Source: RPQJ01 sp035691185 (lineage in GTDB: Bacteria; Pseudomonadota; Gammaproteobacteria; Steroidobacterales; Steroidobacteraceae). Taken from it: a stretch of 13,679 nucleotides of DNA. Shown one piece after another: positions 6,767 through 13,363 of the stretch. Position 1 is the stretch's first letter, and every line of letters starts with the position of its first letter. Both the position numbers and the translations under genes were made by a program. Where the stretch lies: positions 1 through 13,679 of the forward strand of contig DASSJN010000157.1 in the NCBI GenBank assembly GCA_035691185.1. Reading direction: 5' to 3'. Below the pieces are notes generated by a model. That model worked only from the letters and a program-made list of their open reading frames with translations, searched no databases and was not told the DNA's origin.

Positions 6767-7522
6767 GGTCGCCTGCTCGATCTTTTCGACGAAAACTTCG
6801 ATCGGCCGGGCACCCGGAATCACTTCGCCCGTGAACTGCCCGTCGACTACTCGACCGACCACGAAGGTCGGCGTCGAGGCGATGCCATGGCGTGCGGCCA
6901 GTGCGGCGTCGCCACGAACGGCGGCGATCATCGATGCGTCGGTGCGACAGGCCGCAAACCTCGCGACGTCGAGCCCGAAGCGACGCGCGATTTCCTCGTA
7001 CGGCGCGGTCGCCAGCTTCGATTGGCCCCGGAACAACGCCTCGCGGAACTCCCAGAACTTGCCTTGCTCGCCGGCACAGCGCGCGGCGACCGCGGCCGGC
7101 AGTGCGAACTCGTGGTACGGAAGCGGCAGGTCGCGCGAGACGAAGTGGACCGTGCCCGTCTCGACGTAACGCGCGCGCAGCACCGGCCAGGTCTCGAGCG
7201 CGAACCGCGCGCAGTAGGGGCACTGGAGGTCCGTAAACTCGATGATGGTCACCGGCGCCTCCGGCGACCCGAGCGAACGATAGTCGCCCGGTTGCGGCGC
7301 GGCCGGCGCCTCCGTCTGCTGCTCTGTTACCCGTCCATTCACGGCGCAGCCCGCCAGCGCGACCGCCGCGACTATTACGGCGAACGCAGCGCGTGATCCG
7401 GATCTTTTTCCCGGCGACTTGTCGGTTGTTGCAGGAGCCGGGAAAAACGATGCGGATCGCGCGCCGGGAGCTGCGGCCCGGTCTGCTTCTCGACGAATCA
7501 AACTACGCAAGGTGCGGCGCAT
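6743..7522 (-). CDS. DsbA-family thiol:disulfide oxidoreductase, putative lipoprotein
   Basis: This 259-aa protein has a thioredoxin-fold DsbA-like domain (COG1651/Thioredoxin_4 type) with the redox motif CPYC (C101, C104 in IEFTDLQCPYCARFALE) and the cis-proline loop ASTPTFVVG (P218). It should make, reduce or isomerise disulfides in envelope proteins. A hydrophobic stretch AAFAVIVAAVALAGC ends in a lipobox (LAGC, C59), indicating a lipid-anchored periplasmic protein; it is preceded by KRSGSR. The ATG at 7522 is the nearest normal start, but it leaves an n-region of about 43 residues, much longer than usual, and no ATG, GTG or TTG lies closer to the signal. The far longer frame from 7642 is Arg-rich and overlaps gloA, so I rejected it. 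The last 24 bp overlap the 3' end of chrA, tail to tail. Confidence 0.88.
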   Translation of the reverse strand: MRRTLRSLIRREADRAAAPGARSASFFPAPATTDKSPGKRSGSRAAFAVIVAAVALAGCAVNGRVTEQQTEAPAAPQPGDYRSLGSPEAPVTIIEFTDLQCPYCARFALETWPVLRARYVETGTVHFVSRDLPLPYHEFALPAAVAARCAGEQGKFWEFREALFRGQSKLATAPYEEIARRFGLDVARFAACRTDASMIAAVRGDAALAARHGIASTPTFVVGRVVDGQFTGEVIPGARPIEVFVEKIEQATSGEPAQQ

Positions 7523-7610
7523 GAACCGAAGCCTGCGCAACGCCGGCCCAGCGCGCAAGCCCGCGCGGCGCAATGTGTGAGCGTCGCCGCGGTCGCGGTA
7601 CCATCGCGCC

Positions 7611-8030
7611 ATGAAGTACCTCCACACGATGGTGCGCGTCACCGACCTCGACGCCTCGCTCCGTTTTTATTGCGATGCGCTCGGCCTGCAGGAAGTCCGT
7701 CGCAACGACTACCCGCAAGGCCGCTACACGCTGGTGTTCCTGGCGGCGCCAGGCGACGAACGGGCGCAGATCGAACTCACCTACAACTGGGACCCCGAGG
7801 AGTACGGGATCGGCCGTGCCTTCGGCCACCTGGCCTACCAGGTCGACGACATCTACGCGGCCTGCCGCCGTCTGCAGGAGCGCGGCGTCACGATCAACCG
7901 GCCGCCGCGCGACGGTCGCATGGCGTTCGTGCGTTCGCCCGACGACATCTCGGTCGAGTTGCTGCAGAAGGGTCCTGCGCTGCCGCCCGAGGAACCGTGG
8001 GCCAGCATGCCGAACACCGGCGTCTGGTAA
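7611..8030 (+). CDS. gloA: Lactoylglutathione lyase (glyoxalase I)
   Basis: This 139-aa VOC-superfamily enzyme converts the methylglyoxal-glutathione hemithioacetal to S-lactoylglutathione in the cytoplasm. All four metal ligands of the E. coli-type enzyme are in place: H5 (MKYLHTMVRV), E55 (QIELTYN), H73 (GRAFGHLAYQVDD) and E116 (ISVELLQ). The short length, without the long insertions of the zinc forms, predicts a Ni/Co-activated enzyme. The conserved DLDASLRFYCDALGL and VRSPDDISVELLQK segments are characteristic. The ATG at 7611 is the family's normal start, and the upstream gap to the divergent dsbA-like gene is 88 bp. A small hypothetical region of about 190 bp follows before the porin gene. 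Confidence 0.95.
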   Translation: MKYLHTMVRVTDLDASLRFYCDALGLQEVRRNDYPQGRYTLVFLAAPGDERAQIELTYNWDPEEYGIGRAFGHLAYQVDDIYAACRRLQERGVTINRPPRDGRMAFVRSPDDISVELLQKGPALPPEEPWASMPNTGVW

Positions 8031-8220
8031 CCGGTTCACAAGCTCGGGGAGCGCAGCACGCCGGTCGCCGCCATCGCACGACGAGCCTGGGCCCCTGGCG
8101 TTGGTCAATGCGGATTCCCGTAGTCCGCCCTGCGGTTTCGCGGATGGCCTTGGTCCAGGGCACGACTGAGAATCGTTCGCGTTCTGCCATCGTGGACTTT
8201 TGCGGTCGGGGACACTTGTC

Positions 8221-9348
8221 TTGGTACGGATCGCGGGATCGGCGCGTCGGCGCCTCAGGGCTGCACTGCCGCTCAGCCTCGTCGTGCTCGCCGCCACTGG
8301 CTCGACGGCGCGAGCGGCCGAACTCCATGCGGCCTGGACGGGCGACTTCGCGTCGGTCGTCGACGGTGGCGTGCAACGGGGCGAGCGCCACATGGGACTC
8401 GTCGAGCTGGCATTCGACCACGTGTTCGCGATCGCGCAACGCGACGTTACCCTGTACGTCGCGGGGCAGCACGTTTACGGCGGCGGGTTCTCCGAGGAGT
8501 GGGTCGGCGACCTGCAGACCGTCAGCAACGTCGACGCGGACCGCGGCACACGCGTGCTCGAGGCGTGGCTCGACGTGCCGCTCACCGACACGCTGTCCAT
8601 GCGCGTCGGGCGCTACGATTTCAACAGTGAGTTCGATGCCGTCGACCCCGCCGGGCTCTTCCTGCACAGTTCGCACGGCATAGGTCCCGACATTTCGCAG
8701 ACCGGCGCCGCCGGCCCGTCGATCTTCCCGCGCACGGCGCTCGCAGTCAGGCTGCAGTGCGACTTCGAGGGCGACCATGCGGTGCGCGGCGTGGCGCTCG
8801 ACCTCGAATCCGAGTCGGACGGCGACGTGCCGTTTTTCGAAGGGCCGATGTTCGCGCTGGAATACGAGTTCGGCCCCGGCGGCACGCTCTGGAAGGCAGG
8901 CGCCTGGGGCTTCACGCGCAGCCGCGAGAGCCTCGCCGCGCCGGACGATCGCGATCGCGAGTACGGTGCCTACGCGTCCGTGCAGCACAGGATCGCGGGG
9001 TCGTGGGTCGGCTACGCGCGAGTCGGCATGGCCAACGAGGACGTGTCCCGCCTCGGCAGCTACGCGGGCGCAGGCCTGGTGCACCAAGGGGGCCTGCTGA
9101 GCACGCGCGCCGATACCGTCGGCATCGCGGTCGCCCATGCACGCAACGGCGATGCCTATCGCGCGGCCATGCGCGAGGACGGGACTGCCACGACCGCAGC
9201 CGAGACGGCGGTCGAACTCACGTGGCGCGTCCCGCTCGGCGAGCACGTCGTGCTGCAGCCGGACGTTCAGTACGTGTTCGATCCCGACACGAACCCGGCA
9301 ATCGACGACGCGTTCGTCGTGATGCTGCGCGTCGAACTGCAATTGTAG
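8221..9348 (+). CDS. Carbohydrate-selective porin, OprB family
   Basis: The precursor is about 375 aa. A Sec signal peptide is visible: basic RRRLRAALP, hydrophobic LSLVVLAATGS, and a TARA/AELH cleavage site. The body is rich in alternating beta-strand pattern and contains the OprB signature VGRYDFNSEFD...LFLHSSHGIGPD, then ISQTGAAGPSIFPRTALAVR, followed by LWKAGAWGFT and SWVGYARVGMANEDVS. It ends with a strand finishing in leucine (VVMLRVELQL), a little unlike the usual terminal Phe/Trp. OprB proteins form outer-membrane channels for sugars. There is no ATG at the N-terminus: TTG 8221 (GGGA 8 bases upstream) and TTG 8200 are both possible, so the exact start is uncertain. No sugar ABC transporter or glycosidase is adjacent, so its substrate cannot be inferred. 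The stop is 10 bp from that of the opposing murB. Confidence 0.87.
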   Translation: MVRIAGSARRRLRAALPLSLVVLAATGSTARAAELHAAWTGDFASVVDGGVQRGERHMGLVELAFDHVFAIAQRDVTLYVAGQHVYGGGFSEEWVGDLQTVSNVDADRGTRVLEAWLDVPLTDTLSMRVGRYDFNSEFDAVDPAGLFLHSSHGIGPDISQTGAAGPSIFPRTALAVRLQCDFEGDHAVRGVALDLESESDGDVPFFEGPMFALEYEFGPGGTLWKAGAWGFTRSRESLAAPDDRDREYGAYASVQHRIAGSWVGYARVGMANEDVSRLGSYAGAGLVHQGGLLSTRADTVGIAVAHARNGDAYRAAMREDGTATTAAETAVELTWRVPLGEHVVLQPDVQYVFDPDTNPAIDDAFVVMLRVELQL

Positions 9349-9358
9349 CGCCGCGTAC

Positions 9359-10405
9359 TCAGAAGGCCGCGCCGAGGATGCGCGGCTCCGGTTCGAGCCT
9401 GACACCGAAGTCGTGCTCGACCGAATCTGCGACGCGGCGCGCCACGCCCAGCAGCTGCGCGCCCGTCGCCGTTCCGTGGTTGACCAGCACGAGTGCGTGC
9501 TGCGCCGAGATGCCGGCGTCGCCGTCGCGAAAGCCACGCCATCCCGCCTGCTCGATCAGCCAGGCCGCCGAGAGCTTGCGTGCCTGCGGCGTTCCCGCGG
9601 GGTAGTTCGGCATGGCCGGATACCGCTCGCGCAGCGCCGAAGCGAGTTCCTGGCCGACGACCGGGTTCTTGAAGAAGCTTCCCGCATTGCCGATGACGGC
9701 CGGGTCCGGCAGCTTGCGGCGCCGGATGCGTCGCACGGCCGCGGCGACGTTGCGCGGCGTGGGTGCAGGACCGCCCATGGCTTCGAGTTCTTCGCGCAGG
9801 CCGGCGTAATCGAGGCGTGTCGGCCCCTCGCGCGGCAGGCGGAACTCGACGGCGACGACGACGCGTCGCTCCGGCTCGCGCTTGAACGCGCTGTCGCGAT
9901 AACCAAAGCCGCAGTCGGCGGCAGACAGCCGGACCATCGATGCCGTCGGCCGGTCGTACGCGTGCACGGCCGTGATGAATTCGCCGACCTCGACCCCGTA
10001 GGCGCCGATGTTCTGGATCGGCGCCGCGCCGACCTGACCCGGAATCAATGCCAGGTTCTCCAGGCCGCAGAGACCGCGCGCGAGCGTCCAGTCGACGAAC
10101 CCGTCCCAGCCGTGCGCCGCCTCGACGTGAACCGTCGCCGCCGCCGCCGCATCGTCGACGACCAGGCGCACGGCGCTGCAGGCGAGCTGCACGACCAGGC
10201 CGTCGAAACGCTGAGCGGCGAACAGCACGTTGCTGCCTTCGCCGAGCACGAGCACCGGCAGGTCCCGCAGGTCGGGATCGTCCAGCAGCGCGGGCAACGC
10301 GTCGGGGTCCTGCACGGTGGCGAGCCGGTGCGCGCACGCGTCGACGCGAAACGTGTTCCGCGTGCGGAGCGACACGTTGCGGTCGAGTGCGTACCCTTGC
10401 GGCAT
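9359..10405 (-). CDS. murB: UDP-N-acetylenolpyruvoylglucosamine reductase
   Basis: This FAD enzyme reduces UDP-GlcNAc-enolpyruvate to UDP-MurNAc with NADPH, the second committed step of peptidoglycan precursor synthesis. At 348 aa it is of the E. coli type I. Visible motifs are SLRTRNTFRVDA, LVLGEGSNVLF (FAD), LENLALIPGQVGAAPIQNIG (FAD pocket), and GYRDSAFK with R170. GNAGSFFKNPVV carries the proton-donor Ser (S243), and the C-terminal RLEPEPRILG carries the catalytic Glu (E340). These align with E. coli R159, S229 and E325. I chose the ATG at 10405 (MPQGYALDRNVSLRTRNTF); the open frame continues to 10678 but that extension overlaps puuA and is low-complexity shadow. No ribosome-binding site is obvious. 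murB is divergent from the puuA-like gene across 136 bp. Confidence 0.96.
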   Translation of the reverse strand: MPQGYALDRNVSLRTRNTFRVDACAHRLATVQDPDALPALLDDPDLRDLPVLVLGEGSNVLFAAQRFDGLVVQLACSAVRLVVDDAAAAATVHVEAAHGWDGFVDWTLARGLCGLENLALIPGQVGAAPIQNIGAYGVEVGEFITAVHAYDRPTASMVRLSAADCGFGYRDSAFKREPERRVVVAVEFRLPREGPTRLDYAGLREELEAMGGPAPTPRNVAAAVRRIRRRKLPDPAVIGNAGSFFKNPVVGQELASALRERYPAMPNYPAGTPQARKLSAAWLIEQAGWRGFRDGDAGISAQHALVLVNHGTATGAQLLGVARRVADSVEHDFGVRLEPEPRILGAAF

Positions 10406-10478
10406 CGGTGGAAGGACCAGGCTGGACGGGCAACCGCGGGAGCTTGCCACTGCTCGCGTGGTTCCGTCACTATGCCCC

Positions 10479-10496
10479 GTACGCCGCGTACGCCGC
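10479..10496. repeat. Two tandem copies of a 9-mer between murB and puuA
   Basis: GTACGCCGC occurs twice head to tail in the 136-bp divergent intergenic region, 46 bp before the puuA-like ATG. It could be a regulator site or chance in GC-rich DNA; nothing else in the gap stands out to me. Confidence 0.4.
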
Positions 10497-10541
10497 GGCC
10501 CGTCGTATCGAACAGGCAAGCCGGCAGCGAGCGGCGCACCC

Positions 10542-11930
10542 ATGATCGATTCCAGCAGTGCTCCGCGCGGAATCGCCGAGGCCGCGGAGGGCGAGGCTTT
10601 TCTCGCGACGCATCCCGACGTCGAGGCCGTGCAACTGGTCATAACGGACGCGAACGGCATCGGCCGCGGCAAGAACATCGCGCGCGAGGAACTCGCAACG
10701 CTCTACACGCACGGCCGCAACGTGGCCGGCTCGATCCTCGGCCTCGACATCACCGGCGAGGACGTCGAGGGGACGGGGCTCGTCTGGGAGGTCGGCGATG
10801 CCGACCAGTGCTGTCGGCCGGTGGCGGGGTCGTTGCGGCTCGTGCCCTGGCTCACGCGGCCGACGGCGCAGGTGCTCGGCACGATGTTCGGGCTCGACGG
10901 CCGCCCCGCGAAGGCGGACCCGCGCCACGTGCTCGCGCGCGTGATCGCTCGCTGCGAGGCCGCGGGCTTCACGCCGGTGGTGGCGGTGGAACTCGAGTTC
11001 TACCTGCTCGAGCGCGATGCGGACGGGGGCCTAGTGCCCTCGCGCGGCATGCTGAGCGGCCAGCGACGCACGCGCATCGATGCCTATGGCCTCGGACGGC
11101 TCGACGACATGTCGCCGCTCTTCGACGACCTCTACCGTGCGGCTCGCGGGCAGGGCCTGCCGGTGCGCACGCTGATGTCCGAATACGCCCCGGGGCAGTT
11201 CGAGATCACGCTGGAGCACCGCAGCGACGCCTTGCGCGCCGTCGACGAGGCGATCCTGTTCAAGCGTGCGGTGCGTGGGGTGGCGGCCCGACACGGCCGG
11301 GTCGCCTGCTTCATGGCGAAGCCGTTCACGGCACGGGCCGGCTCCGGCATGCACCTGCACGCGAGCCTCGCGGACCGCGCCGGCACGAACGCGTGCGCAG
11401 CGGACGAGCCGGCCGGCAGCGCATTGCTGCGCCAGGCCATCGGCGGGCTCAGACGGACGCTCGCCGACGGCATGGCGATCTACGCGCCGAACGCGAATTC
11501 GTACCGGCGGTTCCGCGCGCTGAGCTATGCGCCCGTCGCGGGCACGTGGGGCATCAACAACCGCTCGGTCAGCCTGCGTGTTCCAGCGGGACCACCGGCC
11601 AGCCGTCATGTCGAGCACCGCGTGGCCGGCGCCGACGCCAATCCGTACCTCGTCTCCGCGCTCGTGCTCGGCGGCATGCTCCACGGCATCGAACACCGCA
11701 TCGACCCGGGGCCGCCGGTCGAGGGCAACGGATATGCGCTGGCCGTGACGGACGAACTGCCGACGCAATGGCCGGCCGCCCTGGAACGAGCCGCGTCGTC
11801 GTCGTTCATGCGCGAGACGCTCGGCAGCGACTTCCTGAAGGTGTTCCTCGCGATCAAGCAGCAGGAGTGCGAAAAGTTCGGCGCGCTCGTGACCGATCGC
11901 GACTACGAATGGTACCTCGACACGGCCTGA
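10542..11930 (+). CDS. puuA: Gamma-glutamylputrescine synthetase-like ligase (glutamine synthetase family)
   Basis: This 462-aa cytoplasmic ATP-dependent ligase matches E. coli PuuA along its length, including the C-terminal FGALVTDRDYEWYLDTA that parallels PuuA's end. PuuA joins glutamate to putrescine as the first step of polyamine catabolism. Glutamine-synthetase active-site elements are present: VVAVELEFYLL (E150, E152), SEYAPGQFEITL (E214, E221), AGSGMHLHAS (H271), NANSYRRF (R322-R323), NNRSVSLRVP (R341), and HRVAGADANPYL preceded by E358. The loop around 330-340 (APVAGTWGINN) is PuuA-like rather than the GlnA type. The start is the ATG at 10542; the earlier open frame reaching back to 10230 lies over murB and is rejected. 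Other Puu genes are not adjacent, so the true amine substrate (putrescine, spermidine, a monoamine) remains open. Confidence 0.9.
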   Translation: MIDSSSAPRGIAEAAEGEAFLATHPDVEAVQLVITDANGIGRGKNIAREELATLYTHGRNVAGSILGLDITGEDVEGTGLVWEVGDADQCCRPVAGSLRLVPWLTRPTAQVLGTMFGLDGRPAKADPRHVLARVIARCEAAGFTPVVAVELEFYLLERDADGGLVPSRGMLSGQRRTRIDAYGLGRLDDMSPLFDDLYRAARGQGLPVRTLMSEYAPGQFEITLEHRSDALRAVDEAILFKRAVRGVAARHGRVACFMAKPFTARAGSGMHLHASLADRAGTNACAADEPAGSALLRQAIGGLRRTLADGMAIYAPNANSYRRFRALSYAPVAGTWGINNRSVSLRVPAGPPASRHVEHRVAGADANPYLVSALVLGGMLHGIEHRIDPGPPVEGNGYALAVTDELPTQWPAALERAASSSFMRETLGSDFLKVFLAIKQQECEKFGALVTDRDYEWYLDTA

Positions 11931-11947
11931 GCGAAACGCGACATAAT
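11917..11947 (+). promoter_or_regulatory. Candidate sigma-70 promoter before the alpha/beta hydrolase
   Basis: TCGACA (11917-11922, 5 of 6 matches to the -35 box) and CATAAT (11942-11947, 5 of 6 to the -10 box) lie 19 bases apart at the end of the puuA-like gene. The spacing is slightly long. It would give the hydrolase its own transcript with a leader of about 210 bases. Seen by eye only. Confidence 0.35.
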
Positions 11948-12164
11948 TCTGCAGCCATCCCGATGCAGCGGCGCGGGCGCGGGCGTCGTGCATTAAGTCA
12001 CGCCGAACGCGGCCGGAGTGAGAGCTGAGTCAACGTGGACGATCCCGGGCGCAAGGAGAATCGGTGCACGCCGCTCGCTCTCCCCGAGGACATCGTCAGT
12101 GACCCGACTCTCCGCCCGTACGTTCGCACGCAGCGCTGCACTCTCGAGCAGGAGTTCGCCGCCA
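11931..12164 (+). other. 234-bp region between puuA and the hydrolase, with coding-like signal
   Basis: The region holds the candidate -10 box and a strong ribosome-binding site AAGGAGAA (12053-12060). A GTG follows 5 bases after its AGGAG core and opens a 12-codon frame (12064-12102), whose TGA overlaps a GTG (12099) in frame with the hydrolase. Separately, another plus frame from GTG 12035 to about 12163 has about 84% GC at third positions and a balanced composition (CTPLALPEDIVSDPTLRPYV), unlike the Ser/Arg-rich hydrolase frame over the same bases. It may be a displaced N-terminus, a gene remnant, or chance. Confidence 0.35.
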
Positions 12165-12779
12165 GTGACCATTCACCTGCGCAAGATGTACGTCGACTGC
12201 CGCTACGGGCAGCTCCACATGCACACCGCCTTTCCGTCGAGCGGCGGATTCGACGAGCTGACGCCGCTGGTGTGCATCGCGCCGCCGCAGCACACCGGGC
12301 GCCTGTTCCAGCCGCTGCTGAGCGACCTCGGCCGCGATCGCAGCGTCTACGCGCCGGACCTGCCCGGCTCCGGCGAGTCCGATCCGCCGGACCACGCGCC
12401 GGTCGTCGGCGATTTCGCCGCGGCTTTCGTCGACCTGATCGATTCGCTGCGCCTCAGGCACGTGGACGTGCTCGGCTACCAGACCGGTTCGCTCGCGGCG
12501 ATCGAAGTCGCGATCGCCCGCGCCGAGCAGGTGCGACGCGTCGCGCTGATCGGCGTGCCATCCTCGGACGGCGGCTACCAGGTGGGCGAGCGGCTGCCGC
12601 TGCTCAGGCAACCGGTCATGATCATGCGTGCGCGCGACGAGTTCTGGGAGTCGACGGGTCGCACTGAGTCGCTGCTGCGGGAGGCGCGTCGCGCGGACCT
12701 GCTGCACCCGACCGGCGCGGTGTTCGAGTCGGGGGCCGAGGAAGTGCTCCGCGTCGCGCGCGATTTCTTCGATCGCTGA
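12165..12779 (+). CDS. Short alpha/beta-hydrolase-fold protein without nucleophile serine
   Basis: The fold is recognisable from PLVCIAPPQHTGRLFQPLL (normally the HG oxyanion loop), then RDRSVYAPDLPGSGESDPP, VDVLGYQTGSLAAIEVAIA (nucleophile elbow) and VMIMRARDEFWEST (acid-residue strand). The elbow reads G-Y-Q-T-G, so the usual Ser/Cys/Asp nucleophile is Gln106. At about 204 aa it is 60-80 residues shorter than typical family members, and the segment after VRRVALIGVPSSDG joins almost directly to the acid strand, so the cap domain seems lost or reduced. Hydrolase activity is therefore doubtful; a binding or non-classical role is possible. The GTG at 12165 has AGGAG 10 bases upstream. ATG 12186 (MYVDCRYGQLHMHTAFPS) is the main alternative, and the frame is open back to 12018. 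It is probably not in one operon with puuA. Confidence 0.78.
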   Translation: MTIHLRKMYVDCRYGQLHMHTAFPSSGGFDELTPLVCIAPPQHTGRLFQPLLSDLGRDRSVYAPDLPGSGESDPPDHAPVVGDFAAAFVDLIDSLRLRHVDVLGYQTGSLAAIEVAIARAEQVRRVALIGVPSSDGGYQVGERLPLLRQPVMIMRARDEFWESTGRTESLLREARRADLLHPTGAVFESGAEEVLRVARDFFDR

Positions 12780-12781
12780 TC

Positions 12782-12890
12782 GCGGATACAGCGGATAGTG
12801 TCCAGCGGATAGCAGGAGGCGGCTGCGCCGCCGTGCCGACGAAGTCGGCTTCCGACTGAACTAGACACTAGACACTATCCGCTATCCGCT
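12782..12890. repeat. Heptamer-phased palindromic repeat element
   Basis: The left arm 12782-12802 pairs with the right arm 12871-12889 over 19 bases, interrupted by one 2-base bulge (CA at 12789-12790). A second perfect 10-bp pair (AGCGGATAGC 12804-12813, GCTATCCGCT 12881-12890) competes for part of the right arm. The right side is four heptamers without spacers: TAGACAC twice (12862-12875) then TATCCGC twice (12876-12889). The left side has GCGGATA at 12782, 12791 and 12805. The core holds the hairpin GGCGGC-TGC-GCCGCC (12818-12832) and GCCGAC-GAA-GTCGGC (12835-12849). It fills the gap between two convergent genes. It resembles a REP/MITE-like dispersed element and could act as a bidirectional terminator or mRNA end structure; no T-run is present. 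Confidence 0.75.
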
Positions 12891-12898
12891 CAGCGCAG

Positions 12899-13327
12899 CT
12901 ACGCGGCGCGGTGCCAGACATAGGCGCACAGCACGCCGGCCGAGACCGCAGCCACCAGTCCTTCGATCGCCAGCACGCCGACTGCGCCACGGTGGCGTCG
13001 GCCCTTCAGCGCGAGCGCGCCGAGCGCCGGTGCGCCGCCCGCCGTGAAGACGAGCGCGCCGAAAGTGGCGCCCACGACCGGCCACGGCGTCGAGACGACG
13101 GCGACGAGTCCCCAGCTCAGCCAGAACAGCAGCCCCGAGACCGCTCCGCAAAGCCCGTAGAGCGCCGCGCCGGTCAACAGCCGCGACGCGGTCTCGGCCT
13201 GCCAGGGTTCCGGTCGCAGCGTGGGCCAGCGTGCGAACAGCGGCGCCGAGACGAGCCCCGCCCAGAGCGTGCCGACGAGGCCGCCGGCGAAGCCTGCGAG
13301 CACGGTCATGTAGAGTTCGATGCGCAA
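12899..13327 (-). CDS. Small four-helix membrane protein, unknown function
   Basis: The product is 142 aa from TTG 13327, or 136 aa from ATG 13309 (MTVLAGFAGGLVGTLWAGLV). Four hydrophobic segments are visible at about residues 7-30, 50-78, 82-105 and 115-138, with a basic loop LKGRRHRG before the last. Residues 31-48 (FARWPTLRPEPWQAETASRL) form the main polar loop. I do not recognise a family. Neither start has a clear ribosome-binding site. Codon positions and the consistent hydrophobic pattern support a real gene. It lies 36 bp after the stop of the aminotransferase gene on the same strand and may be cotranscribed with it; the palindromic repeat element lies just beyond its stop. Confidence 0.7.
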   Translation of the reverse strand: MRIELYMTVLAGFAGGLVGTLWAGLVSAPLFARWPTLRPEPWQAETASRLLTGAALYGLCGAVSGLLFWLSWGLVAVVSTPWPVVGATFGALVFTAGGAPALGALALKGRRHRGAVGVLAIEGLVAAVSAGVLCAYVWHRAA

Positions 13328-13363
13328 GGTGCCGACGTCGTGATGTGTTCGTGGCCTGCTCGA

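Noticed and set aside
8100..8215. Possible IS end or attenuator in the gloA-porin gap
   Set aside because: GGGGACACTTGTC looks vaguely like transposon-end sequence, and short stems such as GCGGA/TCCGC exist, but there is no partner end, no target duplication and no transposase.
7894..9537. Minus-strand open frame of 547 codons
   Set aside because: It lies opposite gloA and the porin gene, both of which have strong family signatures; no motif of its own.
9413..12028. Plus-strand open frame of 871 codons
   Set aside because: It is antisense to murB and out of frame with puuA; the composition is Arg/Gly/Ala shadow sequence, whereas both covered genes have clear catalytic motifs.
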